A DNA stretch of 64,000 nt, from contig JAFGOY010000017.1 of the NCBI GenBank assembly GCA_016926255.1, positions 61,915 through 125,914 on the forward strand, given 5' to 3'. The notes under the pieces are model-generated. The model was not told where the DNA came from, ran no database searches, and was given only the letters and a program-made list of their open reading frames with translations. The DNA comes from Anaerolineae bacterium (GTDB lineage Bacteria > Chloroflexota > Anaerolineae > Aggregatilineales > UBA3940). A program made the translations under genes and the position numbers. Shown one piece after another: positions 1-7,890 of this stretch. Each line of letters opens with the position of its first letter. Positions within the stretch are counted from its first letter, which is position 1.

Positions 1-549
1 GCGTACCGGTCAGCAAGTTCAACCATTACCCTCTGGGACGTCGGGACTCATCAGCCGGTATTCGAAATCAAAGGGCCAAGCGATGAACTGGTGTTTTCAC
101 CCTATGGAGAAATTCTGGCTGCAGAAGATGGCCAATCGATCGTTTTGTACGAACTGCCGGACGGGGATATCTTCCAAGAATTCAAGTATTCTCCCTATGT
201 CTCCACGATGACCTTCTCACCTGACGGTACTCAACTGGCCGCCGGATTGTGCCCGGTTTCAAGAGATGACGATGCAGTCATCAGAATCTGGGACATTGCC
301 AGTGGTCAACTTCTTCATGAGTTGTCTGGACACCAGCTATGCATTGACAGCTTGGGCTACTCACCCGGTGGAGATATTCTTGCATCCGCTTCTTATGATC
401 AAGCTTTTGTCTGGGATATTGAGACTGAGCAACTGGTAAAGATACTACCGGGGAGATACATAGTAAAAAGTGTAGACTATAGCCCGGACGGAACGCTGCT
501 GATTTCCGGTTTGTGGGATGGCACGGTCATCCTCTGGCCGGTGGAGTAG
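1..549 (+). CDS. WD40-repeat protein, C-terminal part (5' end outside window)
   Basis: The reading frame is open from base 1, so only the C-terminal part of the gene is present; the GTG at 91 is internal. The visible 182 residues contain several WD40 blades, shown by recurring YSPDG or FSPDG turns and strand-ending motifs such as TLWDV, RIWDI and FVWDI spaced about 40 residues apart. WD40 repeats form beta-propellers that act as protein-binding scaffolds; the partner cannot be told from this fragment. It ends just before a hairpin terminator shared with the convergent lipoprotein gene. Confidence 0.85.
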   Translation, partial: AYRSASSTITLWDVGTHQPVFEIKGPSDELVFSPYGEILAAEDGQSIVLYELPDGDIFQEFKYSPYVSTMTFSPDGTQLAAGLCPVSRDDDAVIRIWDIASGQLLHELSGHQLCIDSLGYSPGGDILASASYDQAFVWDIETEQLVKILPGRYIVKSVDYSPDGTLLISGLWDGTVILWPVE

Positions 550-566
550 TACTAATGAATATCAGA

Positions 567-599
567 CAAAAAAAGGGCGAGTCGAATGGCTCGCCCTTT
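567..599. terminator. Bidirectional terminator between convergent genes
   Basis: Ten-bp perfect stem (aaagggcgag with ctcgcccttt), loop of eight bases, preceded on the + strand by an A-run that becomes a T-run on the - strand. It sits between the WD40 gene and the lipoprotein gene stop codons. Confidence 0.85.
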
Positions 600-623
600 G
601 GCATGTCGATCAACCGGCGCGGG

Positions 624-1787
624 TTACGGCCCGGTGCCCATGCTGCCGATCACATACACGTCGTCCTGAAGCTCGACGGTGACGAACAGCATCTTGTCCC
701 TGATCCAGGGATCGTCTAACTCGCCGTTCCCGGCGATCCAGTTCGAGTCGATGCCCATGACCGGCTGCACGGAGAAGGTCACCATGACGGTGAACTGTAA
801 ATCGCCCCGCGATTGCAGTTCGGTGCCCTCGATCTGGTAGTCAACCAGGCGCGACAGGTCGTCGATCTCCGGGCAGAGGTAGTGATCCAGGTAGGCCGAC
901 ATCAACCAGGCGGCGACATCCTCCTGGGTCATGCCCTCGATGTCGGCGACGGGAAGCTGCGGATTTTCCGGGCCGCAGGTGTGCCCGGTTTCCATTCCCT
1001 CGTAGGGTTCGATCTCGTGGACTTCGCCGTTGGCCTTGAGCTTGGTGACCTGTATCTGGCAGCCGCCCGCATCGGGGACGCCGCAGGTCATCTCACCCCA
1101 CACGCTGACCTTCGAACCGGTATCGCGCAGACCTGCGATGATCTCGTCGAGCACGAGATCGCCGTCGGGCATCGCGGGGGCAGAGCTGATGCCGTACTCG
1201 ATGGGATAGTCACCGGCCAGCACGAACGCGTCGTCGACCTGGGCCATGTCGCCCTTGCCGACAATCGTCCCTTCCCAGCCGTCGACGATGTCCGGGTCGA
1301 AGAAGTCGCCGGGGCCGTCGACGCGCAGCTTATCGACACGCATCTGGCAGCCGTTGACGTCGGGGACTCCGCAGGCGAGCGATCCCCAGAAGTGGGCATA
1401 CTTGCCCGGCTCGTCGTGATCGCGCAGGGCGACGATCTGCGCCTCGACTTCGGCGTCGTCACCGGCAATGCCGAACGGCCCGACACCCTCATAGACAAGC
1501 GTGACGAAGTCGTCGTATTCCGCGCCGTCGGGGGTGGTCGAGACACTGCCCATCCAGCCGATCACCTGCGTTTCGGTGATTTCGGCGGCTCCTCCGCCAC
1601 CTGATGGTTCTTCACCTTCGGCTGTCTCCGGCTGGGTTTCCTCTGTATCGGGTTGGACCGCCTCCTCTTCCATCGGGGGTAGGGACGGTACCGGGACTTC
1701 GGTCGAAGTATCCTTGCTGCCGAGCAAGACGGCACATCCTGACAGGAGCAGCGCAACAATCAGCAGGCCATAGATGACCTTTTTCAT
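624..1787 (-). CDS. Lipoprotein with internal duplication, function unknown
   Basis: A protein of 387 residues. The N-terminus is a type II signal peptide with lipobox LSGC at about residue 18, followed by a Pro/Glu/Thr-rich linker to about residue 70, so it is probably anchored outside the membrane. The body contains two similar units of about 90 residues (about 73-160 and 168-250), each opening with G-W-x-G and closing with a C-G-V-P-D-x-x-G-C motif. The cysteine pairs in CGVPDVNGC and CGVPDAGGC could form disulfides. The last 130 residues are a different domain resembling no family I can name. The gene stands alone; no function is proposed. Confidence 0.75.
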   Translation of the reverse strand: MKKVIYGLLIVALLLSGCAVLLGSKDTSTEVPVPSLPPMEEEAVQPDTEETQPETAEGEEPSGGGGAAEITETQVIGWMGSVSTTPDGAEYDDFVTLVYEGVGPFGIAGDDAEVEAQIVALRDHDEPGKYAHFWGSLACGVPDVNGCQMRVDKLRVDGPGDFFDPDIVDGWEGTIVGKGDMAQVDDAFVLAGDYPIEYGISSAPAMPDGDLVLDEIIAGLRDTGSKVSVWGEMTCGVPDAGGCQIQVTKLKANGEVHEIEPYEGMETGHTCGPENPQLPVADIEGMTQEDVAAWLMSAYLDHYLCPEIDDLSRLVDYQIEGTELQSRGDLQFTVMVTFSVQPVMGIDSNWIAGNGELDDPWIRDKMLFVTVELQDDVYVIGSMGTGP

Positions 1788-1845
1788 CTCTTTATTTTCA
1801 AATCCTCCATCTTTCGTTGTTGGCTTTGTGTAGAAAGCGTGAGCA

Positions 1846-1890
1846 TGACCCCCACCCCGGCCCTCCCCCTTCCAGGTGGAGGGAGCAGAT
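1846..1890. repeat. Degenerate copy of the dispersed two-hairpin intergenic repeat
   Basis: C-rich block followed by ccctcccccttccagg and its weak inverted partner. It resembles the second arm of the better copies at 6718 and 7800. The rest of the gap between 1788 and 2072 holds only the DegV terminator. Confidence 0.35.
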
Positions 1891-1975
1891 TCACATTTTA
1901 TACAGTTGAGCCTCGTTGTTTATTGCCCCTCGCCTATATTGTAGACCCAATTACGATTTCCGGGGCGAACTGGAC

Positions 1976-1999
1976 AAAAAAACACCGGTTGACCGGTGT
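1976..1999 (-). terminator. Terminator of the DegV gene
   Basis: Eight-bp stem acaccggt/accggtgt with a two-base spacer. On the - strand it is followed by seven Ts. It lies about 75 bases past the degV stop codon. Confidence 0.8.
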
Positions 2000-2072
2000 C
2001 TTTCGTCATGAAAGGTGGAAAGCAGGGAACTTATCGCTTTTGCGGATCGTCAAGATTGGATTGACAGAATGC

Positions 2073-2936
2073 TCAGGGCAGGGCGGCAAACAACGACTGT
2101 GGTGCGAACACGCAGCCTACCAGTGTCGGGCCGGTGTGGGCACCCAGCACCGGGGCGATGGGTGACGTGGGCAGCCACTCGACATCGAACAGCTTGTCGA
2201 TCTGCTCGCGGAGCGCCTCGGCACCGACCGGGTTGGCGGCGTGCATGATCTGGACTCGAAGCGCAGTGCCTGGCTCGTGCTGTTTGGCGATCAGGTCAAC
2301 GATATGCGAAACAGCGCGGCTGAAGGTGCGCGCCTGCCCGAACTGCTCGTATTTCCCCAGGACTTTTTCCACGCCGATGATCGGCTTGATGTTCAACGCC
2401 TGGGCCAGCAGCCCCTTGATATGGCTGATCCGCCCGCCGTGAATCAGGTATTTCAGGTCGGAGAGCGTATAGAGCAGCTCAGTCGCATCGCTGACCTGCT
2501 TGAGGAAATCGGTGATCTTTTCTTTGCTCCACCCGGCCTTGATCGCCTTGAATGCGGCTTCGACCTGCCAGCCCTCCGCGCCGGAAAGCGTCTTGGTATC
2601 GACGACGGTGACCTCGGCTTCAGGCACCATTTCAGCGCCAATCTGGGCCGCCGAACTCGTGCCGCTCAATCCCGACGAAATGTGGATCGACAGAATATCA
2701 GGATCGGTCTTTGCCATCTCGCGGTAAATTTCGGCGAACTCGCCTGCCGAGGGCAGGGAGGTAGTCGGCAGGCTCTCAGACGACGAGAGCAGCGCGTAGA
2801 ACTCGTCGGGCTGAATATCGACGCCGCTGCGGTATGTTTTATCATCCAGGATGATCAGTAGAGGGGCGAAGATCACATCGAGTTGCTCGAGCTGCTCGTT
2901 GGAAAAATCCGCGCCCCGGTCGGTCAGTATTTGCAT
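2073..2936 (-). CDS. DegV family fatty-acid-binding protein
   Basis: A protein of 287 residues, the usual DegV length. It opens with ILTDRGADF, the strand and turn that start the DegV fold, and carries the family's threonine/serine motifs TTSLPS and IHISSGLSGT near residues 58 and 85, which contact the fatty-acid carboxylate, plus VVDTKTLSGAEG. DegV proteins deliver fatty acids to the FakA kinase in Firmicutes; no FakA-like gene is in the window. A GGAGA lies upstream of the ATG. It is monocistronic, with its own terminator. Confidence 0.9.
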   Translation of the reverse strand: MQILTDRGADFSNEQLEQLDVIFAPLLIILDDKTYRSGVDIQPDEFYALLSSSESLPTTSLPSAGEFAEIYREMAKTDPDILSIHISSGLSGTSSAAQIGAEMVPEAEVTVVDTKTLSGAEGWQVEAAFKAIKAGWSKEKITDFLKQVSDATELLYTLSDLKYLIHGGRISHIKGLLAQALNIKPIIGVEKVLGKYEQFGQARTFSRAVSHIVDLIAKQHEPGTALRVQIMHAANPVGAEALREQIDKLFDVEWLPTSPIAPVLGAHTGPTLVGCVFAPQSLFAALP

Positions 2937-3080
2937 GTGTTATATTGTCTCCTCGTGTTGACAGCCTGTCCACAATTCGCTGTGTTTATTTCGGGCAGGT
3001 TGTAGGTTAAACGGAGTATACCAGATTTCGAGGCGGGGTGGGATTTTGTTAACAATTGAGAGAGGTATTTGTAATAGACG

Positions 3081-3168
3081 GATCACCCCCTTTGTCGGGG
3101 CTGCGGTTCGGCACTTCCGCTGGCCCCCTTCGCCGTTTCGCGGCACTTCCTCCGGAGGGGCAGGTGGA
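3081..3168. repeat. Divergent copy of the dispersed intergenic repeat
   Basis: Contains caccccctttgtcgggg and a C-rich/G-rich arm pair ending ctccggaggggcaggtgg, matching the architecture but not the exact sequence of the copies at 6718 and 7800. It lies between degV and the SOS promoter. I see no gene in 2937-3451. Confidence 0.45.
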
Positions 3169-3248
3169 ATCATAATCGTATGCACCGGAGGAAAACAGGC
3201 CGAGATTGGAGCCATTTCCTCAAAAGTTGGAAAACCCTAACCCACTAT

Positions 3249-3262
3249 CGAACAAACGTTCG
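3249..3262. promoter_or_regulatory. SOS (LexA) box 1, upstream of the -35
   Basis: CGAACAAACGTTCG matches 13 of 14 positions of the Gram-positive LexA/DinR consensus CGAACRNRYGTTYC and is itself a symmetrical CGAAC-N4-GTTCG. It ends ten bases before the -35 hexamer. Confidence 0.75.
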
Positions 3263-3272
3263 ACAATGGGCG

Positions 3273-3302
3273 TTGACACCGCATCCGAAAATCGAGTATT
3301 AT
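3273..3302 (+). promoter_or_regulatory. Sigma-70-type promoter between two SOS boxes
   Basis: TTGACA at 3273-3278, an 18-base spacer, then TATTAT at 3297-3302. Transcription should begin near 3309 and run into the terminator at 3384 and the portal gene. The -35 is a perfect consensus match. Confidence 0.75.
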
Positions 3303-3309
3303 AAGGCGT

Positions 3310-3323
3310 AGAACAGACGTTCC
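3310..3323. promoter_or_regulatory. SOS (LexA) box 2, at the expected transcription start
   Basis: AGAACAGACGTTCC matches 13 of 14 positions of CGAACRNRYGTTYC; the inner twelve bases GAACAGACGTTC are a perfect match. Its centre is 61 bp (about six helical turns) from that of box 1, so the two boxes bracket the promoter. Confidence 0.7.
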
Positions 3324-3383
3324 GTTCTGGTTTTTTGCTAACAACAACTGACGCAGCCTGATCAGCAGGCACGCGGGGGATGA

Positions 3384-3430
3384 GCGCCCCGCACCGGGAT
3401 CGATTTCCTGGTGCGGGGCGCTTTATTTTT
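3384..3430 (+). terminator. Leader terminator between SOS promoter and portal gene
   Basis: Twelve-bp perfect GC-rich stem (3384-3395 with 3410-3421) followed by ctttattttt. It would end a transcript of about 120 bases from the SOS promoter, so the capsid genes downstream need read-through, antitermination or another promoter. A small hairpin gcctg/caggc at 3356-3370 precedes it in the leader. Confidence 0.8.
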
Positions 3431-3451
3431 AACAGCCGAGGGGGGAAATGG

Positions 3452-4939
3452 ATGGAAAATGAGATCATGAACCCGGCGCAGGGAGTGTGGATCGGGGCGG
3501 ATGGCCGCTCGCGGCAGGTGCGGATCAAGGGTGGGCCGCTCTACGATGCGTTTCACGGTATCCACCGCCAGCGCGACTATGACCTGAGCGCCTCGCGCAG
3601 CGACCTGGCCCGCGCCTATGCCAGCGCGGTCTGGGCGTATCGCTGCATCAAGCTGCGTTCCGATGCCGTCGCCGGAGTGCCGCTGGTGCTGCTGGATCGG
3701 GACGACAACCCGATCGAGGAGCACCCGCTGCTCGACCTGCTGCGCGATGTGAACCCGACGACGATGAACCTGGGCGACCTGCTCCGGGCAACCGAAGCGG
3801 CCTACAACATCTGGGGATCGGCCTACTGGCTGATCGTACGGCAGGGGCGGCGTCCGCGCTGGCTGGTGTGGCTCAACCCGCAGACGGTCGAGCCGGTCAC
3901 CGACAGCCAGCAGGGGGTGATCGCCTATCGCCAGACGGTCGACGGGCAGACCCGCGAGTACGCCCCCGAAGACGTGATCGTGTTCCGCAACTTCGATCCG
4001 CTGGACGATCTGGGCGGGCTGAGTCCGCTTTCGGTCGCTTTACAGGAGGTCAATGCCGATCTCAACGCGGCGCGGTTCGTCTCGGCCTTCTTCGCCAACG
4101 ACGCCCGCCCGGCAGGGCTGCTGACGACCGATCAATCATTGCAGCAGAGCGAGATGGAACGTGCCCAGACCTGGTGGACGAAACTCTTCGGCGGGACGCG
4201 CAACAAGTGGAAAACCGGCATTTTGGGCAGCGGGCTGCGCTGGCAGACGATCACCTTTGCGCCGACCGACCTGGCATTGAACGATCTGCGGGCCGAAGAT
4301 CGCCGGGCGATCTGTGCGGTGTTCGGCGTGCCGCCGGGGATGGCCGGGGCCTGGGAATCATCGAATTACGCGACCGCCCGCGAACAGAAGGCGAGCTTCT
4401 ACGAGGACACGATGCTGCCGCAGCTCGAATACCTGGCCGAAGTGCTGAACTGGTCGCTGGTGCCCGCTTACCCTGATCTCACCGCACGCGGGGCGCACCT
4501 CGCGTGGGATACCGACAGCATCACCGCGCTGCGCGAATCGGCGACCGACAAGGCGCGGCGAATGGTATCGCTGTTCGAGGCGGGGCTGGTGACCCGCAAC
4601 GAAGTCCGCACGCAGCTGGGGCTGATCGCCCTGCCGGAAGAGGAGAATGGATTCATGTTCGACTTGAACCAGACGGTATCGGCCCGGTATGACCCGCTGA
4701 CCATATCAGGGGATATCCCTGAATCGGCGGAGGAGGTCAAGGCGCTGTGTGACGAACTCAAACGCTGGGAGCGATTCGCCATCCGGCGGATCAAAGCCGG
4801 GCGCGATTTGCGCCGCTTCGAAAGCAGCCTGATCCCCGCCGAGCTGCGGGAAAGCATCGAGGCGAGACTCGGCGACGCGCAAACGCTCGACGAGGTGTTC
4901 GCGCTGTTTGGCGAGGCGCTGGAGGCGGTGAACCGATGA
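3452..4939 (+). CDS. HK97-family phage portal protein
   Basis: A protein of 495 residues. Portal proteins form the dodecameric ring at one capsid vertex through which DNA passes. Recognisable stretches include AYASAVWAYRCIKLRSDAVA, PLLDLLRDVNPTTMNLGDLL, the YNIWGSAYWLIVR strand region, GLSPLSVALQEV and the C-terminal AICAVFGVPPGMAG followed by NYATAREQKASFYED, all typical of this family. The ATG at 3452 is chosen because gaggggggaa lies just before it, whereas the ATG at 3380 lies at the base of the terminator hairpin. Its stop overlaps the next start as ATGA, so the two are translationally coupled. No terminase gene lies upstream. Confidence 0.93.
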   Translation: MENEIMNPAQGVWIGADGRSRQVRIKGGPLYDAFHGIHRQRDYDLSASRSDLARAYASAVWAYRCIKLRSDAVAGVPLVLLDRDDNPIEEHPLLDLLRDVNPTTMNLGDLLRATEAAYNIWGSAYWLIVRQGRRPRWLVWLNPQTVEPVTDSQQGVIAYRQTVDGQTREYAPEDVIVFRNFDPLDDLGGLSPLSVALQEVNADLNAARFVSAFFANDARPAGLLTTDQSLQQSEMERAQTWWTKLFGGTRNKWKTGILGSGLRWQTITFAPTDLALNDLRAEDRRAICAVFGVPPGMAGAWESSNYATAREQKASFYEDTMLPQLEYLAEVLNWSLVPAYPDLTARGAHLAWDTDSITALRESATDKARRMVSLFEAGLVTRNEVRTQLGLIALPEEENGFMFDLNQTVSARYDPLTISGDIPESAEEVKALCDELKRWERFAIRRIKAGRDLRRFESSLIPAELRESIEARLGDAQTLDEVFALFGEALEAVNR

Positions 4940-6639
4940 GCAGGCAAACTATCAAGGCAATCGACACAAACGATCAATGGATACTCGACGTTCTGGGTGT
5001 GCCGTTCGGGGGGCCGTTCGGCGGCAAGGACGCCCAGGGCGAATACTTCACGCCCCAGACCGACCTGTGGCTGGAGCGAATCCCAAAGCGCCCCGTTGTG
5101 TACTATCACGGGCTGGCGGAAGGGGCAGGCGATCCACAGGTGATCGGCGAAGAACTGGGCTGGGAGCGCCGCGAGGACGGAATCTGGTTCCGGGTGGCGC
5201 TCGACAAGGCAAAGGCGCTCGCGCAGCGCGTGTGGAAGGCGGCCCAGGCAGGGCTTGCCCGGGCCTCATCAGGCGCGATCGGGCACCTGGTCCGCACCGC
5301 CGCAGATGGCCGGATTCTGGTCTGGCCGGTCGGCGAACTCTCGCTGCTCGACGCGCGCGAACACCGGCCCGTCAACCCATACGCGGTGGCGATGCCCTAC
5401 CGGGTGGAGGCGGTCAAGGCAAGGGCGGCATTCGAGGCTGCCGGGCTGACTGCGCCCGACATCGCACCGCCGGAAACGAAACCAACCAATCAACAGGAGA
5501 CTGAATTAATGGATGAACAAACCGTACGCACGATCATCCGGCAGGAGATCGGTAGCGCGCTCGACCTGCGCGGCCTTGACGAGCCGGAGCCAGACGCCAT
5601 GTTTCTGACGCGGCAGGCTCCCGCCGTGATCGGCTCGCGCGGAGAGTCGGCACTCAGCGCCAACGGCACGCCCTTCGTCGATGCGATCAAGGCGATGCGT
5701 CAGGGCCGCTTCGACGTGGTGCGCTTTCAACTGGCCGGTAAGGCACTGGCCGAAGGCACCGACAGCGCCGGGGGCTACCTGGTGCCGGTCGAGCACAGCA
5801 ACAAGCTGGTCGAGATGCTCCGCGCCCGGACAGCCGTCCGAGCAGCCGGGGCAACGATCATCCCGATGAGCAGCGATACGCTGCAAATCCCCTCCCAGAC
5901 GGGCGGCGCGACCGCCTACTGGGTGGCAGAGAACGCGGCGATCACCGCCTCCGACCAGACCTGGGGGCAGGTCGATCTTCAGGCCAAGAAGCTGGCCGCG
6001 CTGACCAAGCTCTCCGCCGAGCTGTTCGAAGACAGCGACCCGGCGGTCGAGGCGCTGGTGATGGCCGACCTCGCCCGCGTGCTGGCGCTCGAAGAAGACG
6101 TCAAGTATCTGCGCGGCGACGGATCGAGCAACACGCCGGAAGGTCTGGAGAACATCAGCGGCGTGCATGTCGATTCGACCACGCTGGGCACCGACGGCGA
6201 TACACCCGATTTCGATACGCTGGCCGACATGCTCTACAACCTCGACGCGGACAATGTCCCTGCCGAGGGGCGCGCGTGGATCGTGCATCCGCGCACGGTC
6301 AACACGCTGCGGCAGATCAAGGACGGCGACGACAAGTACCTGTGGGCCGATCCTTCAGCGCCCGGTGACCCGCCGACGCTGTGGGGCTACCCGGTCTTCA
6401 CCACCACCGCTGTCCCGATCAACGAGACGCAGGGGGCCAACTCGGACTGCTCGACGATCTATCTGGGCTGCTGGCCTGAGTTCGTGATCGGGCAGCGCAA
6501 GGCGCTCGAGCTGCGGGCATCCGATGCGGCAGGCAACGCCTTCGAATACGACCAGATCTTCATCCGCGCCATCATGCGCGTCGACTGCAACGTGCGGCAT
6601 GCCGCCAGCTTCGAGGTGCTGAAGGGCGTGAGGGCGTGA
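4936..6639 (+). CDS. Fused prohead protease and HK97-type major capsid protein
   Basis: A protein of 567 residues. Residues 1-165 look like a caudoviral prohead protease: an early LGVPFGGPFGG strand, candidate catalytic His58 in VVYYHG and Ser111 or Ser112 in ARASSGAIGH, then VGELSLLDAREH and NPYAVA. Residues from about 192 are an HK97 gp5-type capsid protein: GGYLVPVEHSNKLVEML, the AVRAAGATIIPM arm, TAYWVAENAAITASDQTW, KLAALTKLSAELFEDS and the C-terminal EYDQIFIRAIMRVDCNV. Usually these are separate genes. M192 (base 5509) has its own ribosome site, so free capsid protein (376 residues) may also be made. The start overlaps the portal stop. Confidence 0.92.
   Translation: MSRQTIKAIDTNDQWILDVLGVPFGGPFGGKDAQGEYFTPQTDLWLERIPKRPVVYYHGLAEGAGDPQVIGEELGWERREDGIWFRVALDKAKALAQRVWKAAQAGLARASSGAIGHLVRTAADGRILVWPVGELSLLDAREHRPVNPYAVAMPYRVEAVKARAAFEAAGLTAPDIAPPETKPTNQQETELMDEQTVRTIIRQEIGSALDLRGLDEPEPDAMFLTRQAPAVIGSRGESALSANGTPFVDAIKAMRQGRFDVVRFQLAGKALAEGTDSAGGYLVPVEHSNKLVEMLRARTAVRAAGATIIPMSSDTLQIPSQTGGATAYWVAENAAITASDQTWGQVDLQAKKLAALTKLSAELFEDSDPAVEALVMADLARVLALEEDVKYLRGDGSSNTPEGLENISGVHVDSTTLGTDGDTPDFDTLADMLYNLDADNVPAEGRAWIVHPRTVNTLRQIKDGDDKYLWADPSAPGDPPTLWGYPVFTTTAVPINETQGANSDCSTIYLGCWPEFVIGQRKALELRASDAAGNAFEYDQIFIRAIMRVDCNVRHAASFEVLKGVRA
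5495..5511 (+). promoter_or_regulatory. Internal ribosome-binding site and start for the capsid domain
   Basis: AGGAG at 5495-5499, nine bases before the in-frame ATG at 5509 (codon 192 of the fusion). The surrounding stretch is AT-richer than the flanks and looks like a former intergenic start region. The internal product would be the capsid protein alone. Confidence 0.6.
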
Positions 6640-6717
6640 TCGAGGGCTGAATCGGGTTGATATGACCTTTAAGAATCTGGTTCGGTAATAAACGTGGCTG
6701 GTGCAGCTGGCAATGAT

Positions 6718-6776
6718 CCACCCCCTTCGACCGACCTACGGTCGGCCACTTCCCCCTTTCAGGGGGCAGAGATGGG
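6718..6776 (+). repeat. Dispersed two-hairpin intergenic repeat, copy A
   Basis: Best-conserved form: ccaccccctt, then a hairpin ccgacc-tac-ggtcgg, then a second hairpin ccccct-ttc-aggggg. Nearly identical copies lie at 7800 and 10231, and a close one at 33461. It sits between capsid and connector genes. Confidence 0.8.
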
Positions 6777-6970
6777 GGCGATCAGGGGCAGCCGGGTGCA
6801 TGAACGACCTGACAGGCCCGGGGCTAAAGCCAACGGGCTAAAGCTCGCCAAAATACAAACAATGTTGTTTCTATGACAACTTATTCATGTACCCGGGGTA
6901 GCCAGTTGTCTTGACGCGAGTCTTATGACCGGACACTTTTCTTAAACTCATTCAAGGCTGAATCAAATGA

Positions 6971-7067
6971 GGGCAAGTCGAAGCTTGCCCCCATGCTTGG
7001 GGAGGTGCAGTCCCTCTGCCGGGGCAACTACCGGGCGAGGGAAAGCCGCCCGGAGAAGGACTGCACC
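6971..7067 (+). ncRNA. Candidate structured RNA or inverted-repeat element
   Basis: Three nested elements: hairpin gggcaag/cttgccc (6971-6990); a ten-bp outer stem 7004-7013 with 7058-7067; and inside it a seven-bp stem 7031-7037 with 7047-7053 capped by agggaaagc. I do not recognise a known riboswitch or ribozyme. It lies about 110 bases before the connector start. It could be a 5' leader structure, an RNA or a mobile-element remnant. The rest of 6640-7177 holds repeat copy A and short palindromes only. Confidence 0.4.
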
Positions 7068-7177
7068 CTGAGCATAGCAAGCAGGCTGTCAATTCAGTGT
7101 GAAGATTTATGAATATTGAACTCGACATTTATGAAAGGGTTCTTACAGGGACTCGAACAGAGTTAAAGGAAGGTTAT

Positions 7178-7774
7178 ATGGCCGATTATACAACGCTAAA
7201 TATCGTAAAAACCTACCTGCGGATCAGCGCCTCGACCGACGACGATCTGCTCGAAGACCTGATCACCACTGCCAGCCGGATGATCGACGATCACTGCGGA
7301 CGGCGGTTCGTCGCAGAGGGCGGGACGCGCACCTATGACGCGGTCGGGCCGCATATCATCGGGCGGCTGCTGCTGCTCGACGGCGACCTGCTGTCGCTGA
7401 CGACGCTGACCAACGGCGACGGCAGCGAGATCGACGCGGGGGACATAGTCCTGCGCCCGACCAACTCGACGCCCTATTTCGGGATTTCGCTCAAGCAGGG
7501 CAGCGGGCTGGCCTGGACGTACGACTCCAGCCCGGAGGAAGCGATCAGCGTGGAAGGTCAGTGGGGGTTTTCAGCGAGCGCCCCGGAGCCGGTGGCGCAG
7601 GCGGCGATCCGGCTGACCGCGTGGCTTTACCGGCAGCGCGATACCGGCGCGGAAGGATCGGCGGGGGTGCAGGTCAGCGATCGGGGTGGGGCGGTACCGC
7701 CCGCCCGGCTCCCGCGTGACGTGATCGATCTGTTGTCGCCTTACATCTACCTGCGGATGAAGGCGGCGGGGTAA
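7178..7774 (+). CDS. HK97 gp6-like head-tail connector protein
   Basis: A protein of 198 residues. The opening TLNIVKTYLRISASTDDDLLEDLITTASRMIDDHCGR is typical of gp6-type connectors, which form a ring below the portal and link head to tail. The C-terminal helix RLPRDVIDLLSPYIYLRM also fits. I start at ATG 7178, which follows aaaggaagg; an in-frame ATG at 7109 has no such site. It is separated from the capsid gene by 540 bases of repeat-filled DNA, which is wide for a phage structural operon. Confidence 0.8.
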   Translation: MADYTTLNIVKTYLRISASTDDDLLEDLITTASRMIDDHCGRRFVAEGGTRTYDAVGPHIIGRLLLLDGDLLSLTTLTNGDGSEIDAGDIVLRPTNSTPYFGISLKQGSGLAWTYDSSPEEAISVEGQWGFSASAPEPVAQAAIRLTAWLYRQRDTGAEGSAGVQVSDRGGAVPPARLPRDVIDLLSPYIYLRMKAAG

Positions 7775-7799
7775 ATACCCCCTATCGGTTCGCCATCTT

Positions 7800-7854
7800 C
7801 CCACCCCCTTCGACCGACCTGCGGTCGGCCACTTCCCCCTTCCAGGGGGCAGAT
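7800..7854 (+). repeat. Dispersed two-hairpin intergenic repeat, copy B
   Basis: Same sequence as copy A apart from a few bases: ccaccccctt, hairpin ccgacc-tgc-ggtcgg, hairpin ccccct-tcc-aggggg. It fills the gap between the connector and the next gene. Confidence 0.8.
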
Positions 7855-7890
7855 AACGGGTGGATTGGAAAGTAAAAAAGGAAGAACAGT

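Noticed and set aside
813..1604. Long open frame on the + strand opposite the lipoprotein gene
   Set aside because: Antisense shadow in high-GC DNA; the - strand product has a lipobox and repeated motifs, this frame has none.
3380..3451. Longer start for the portal protein at ATG 3380
   Set aside because: The segment lies within the leader terminator hairpin and has no ribosome site of its own, while ATG 3452 has a strong one.
5506..6288. Open frame of 260 codons opposite the capsid gene
   Set aside because: Antisense of an unmistakable HK97-type capsid protein; no motif and no ribosome site.
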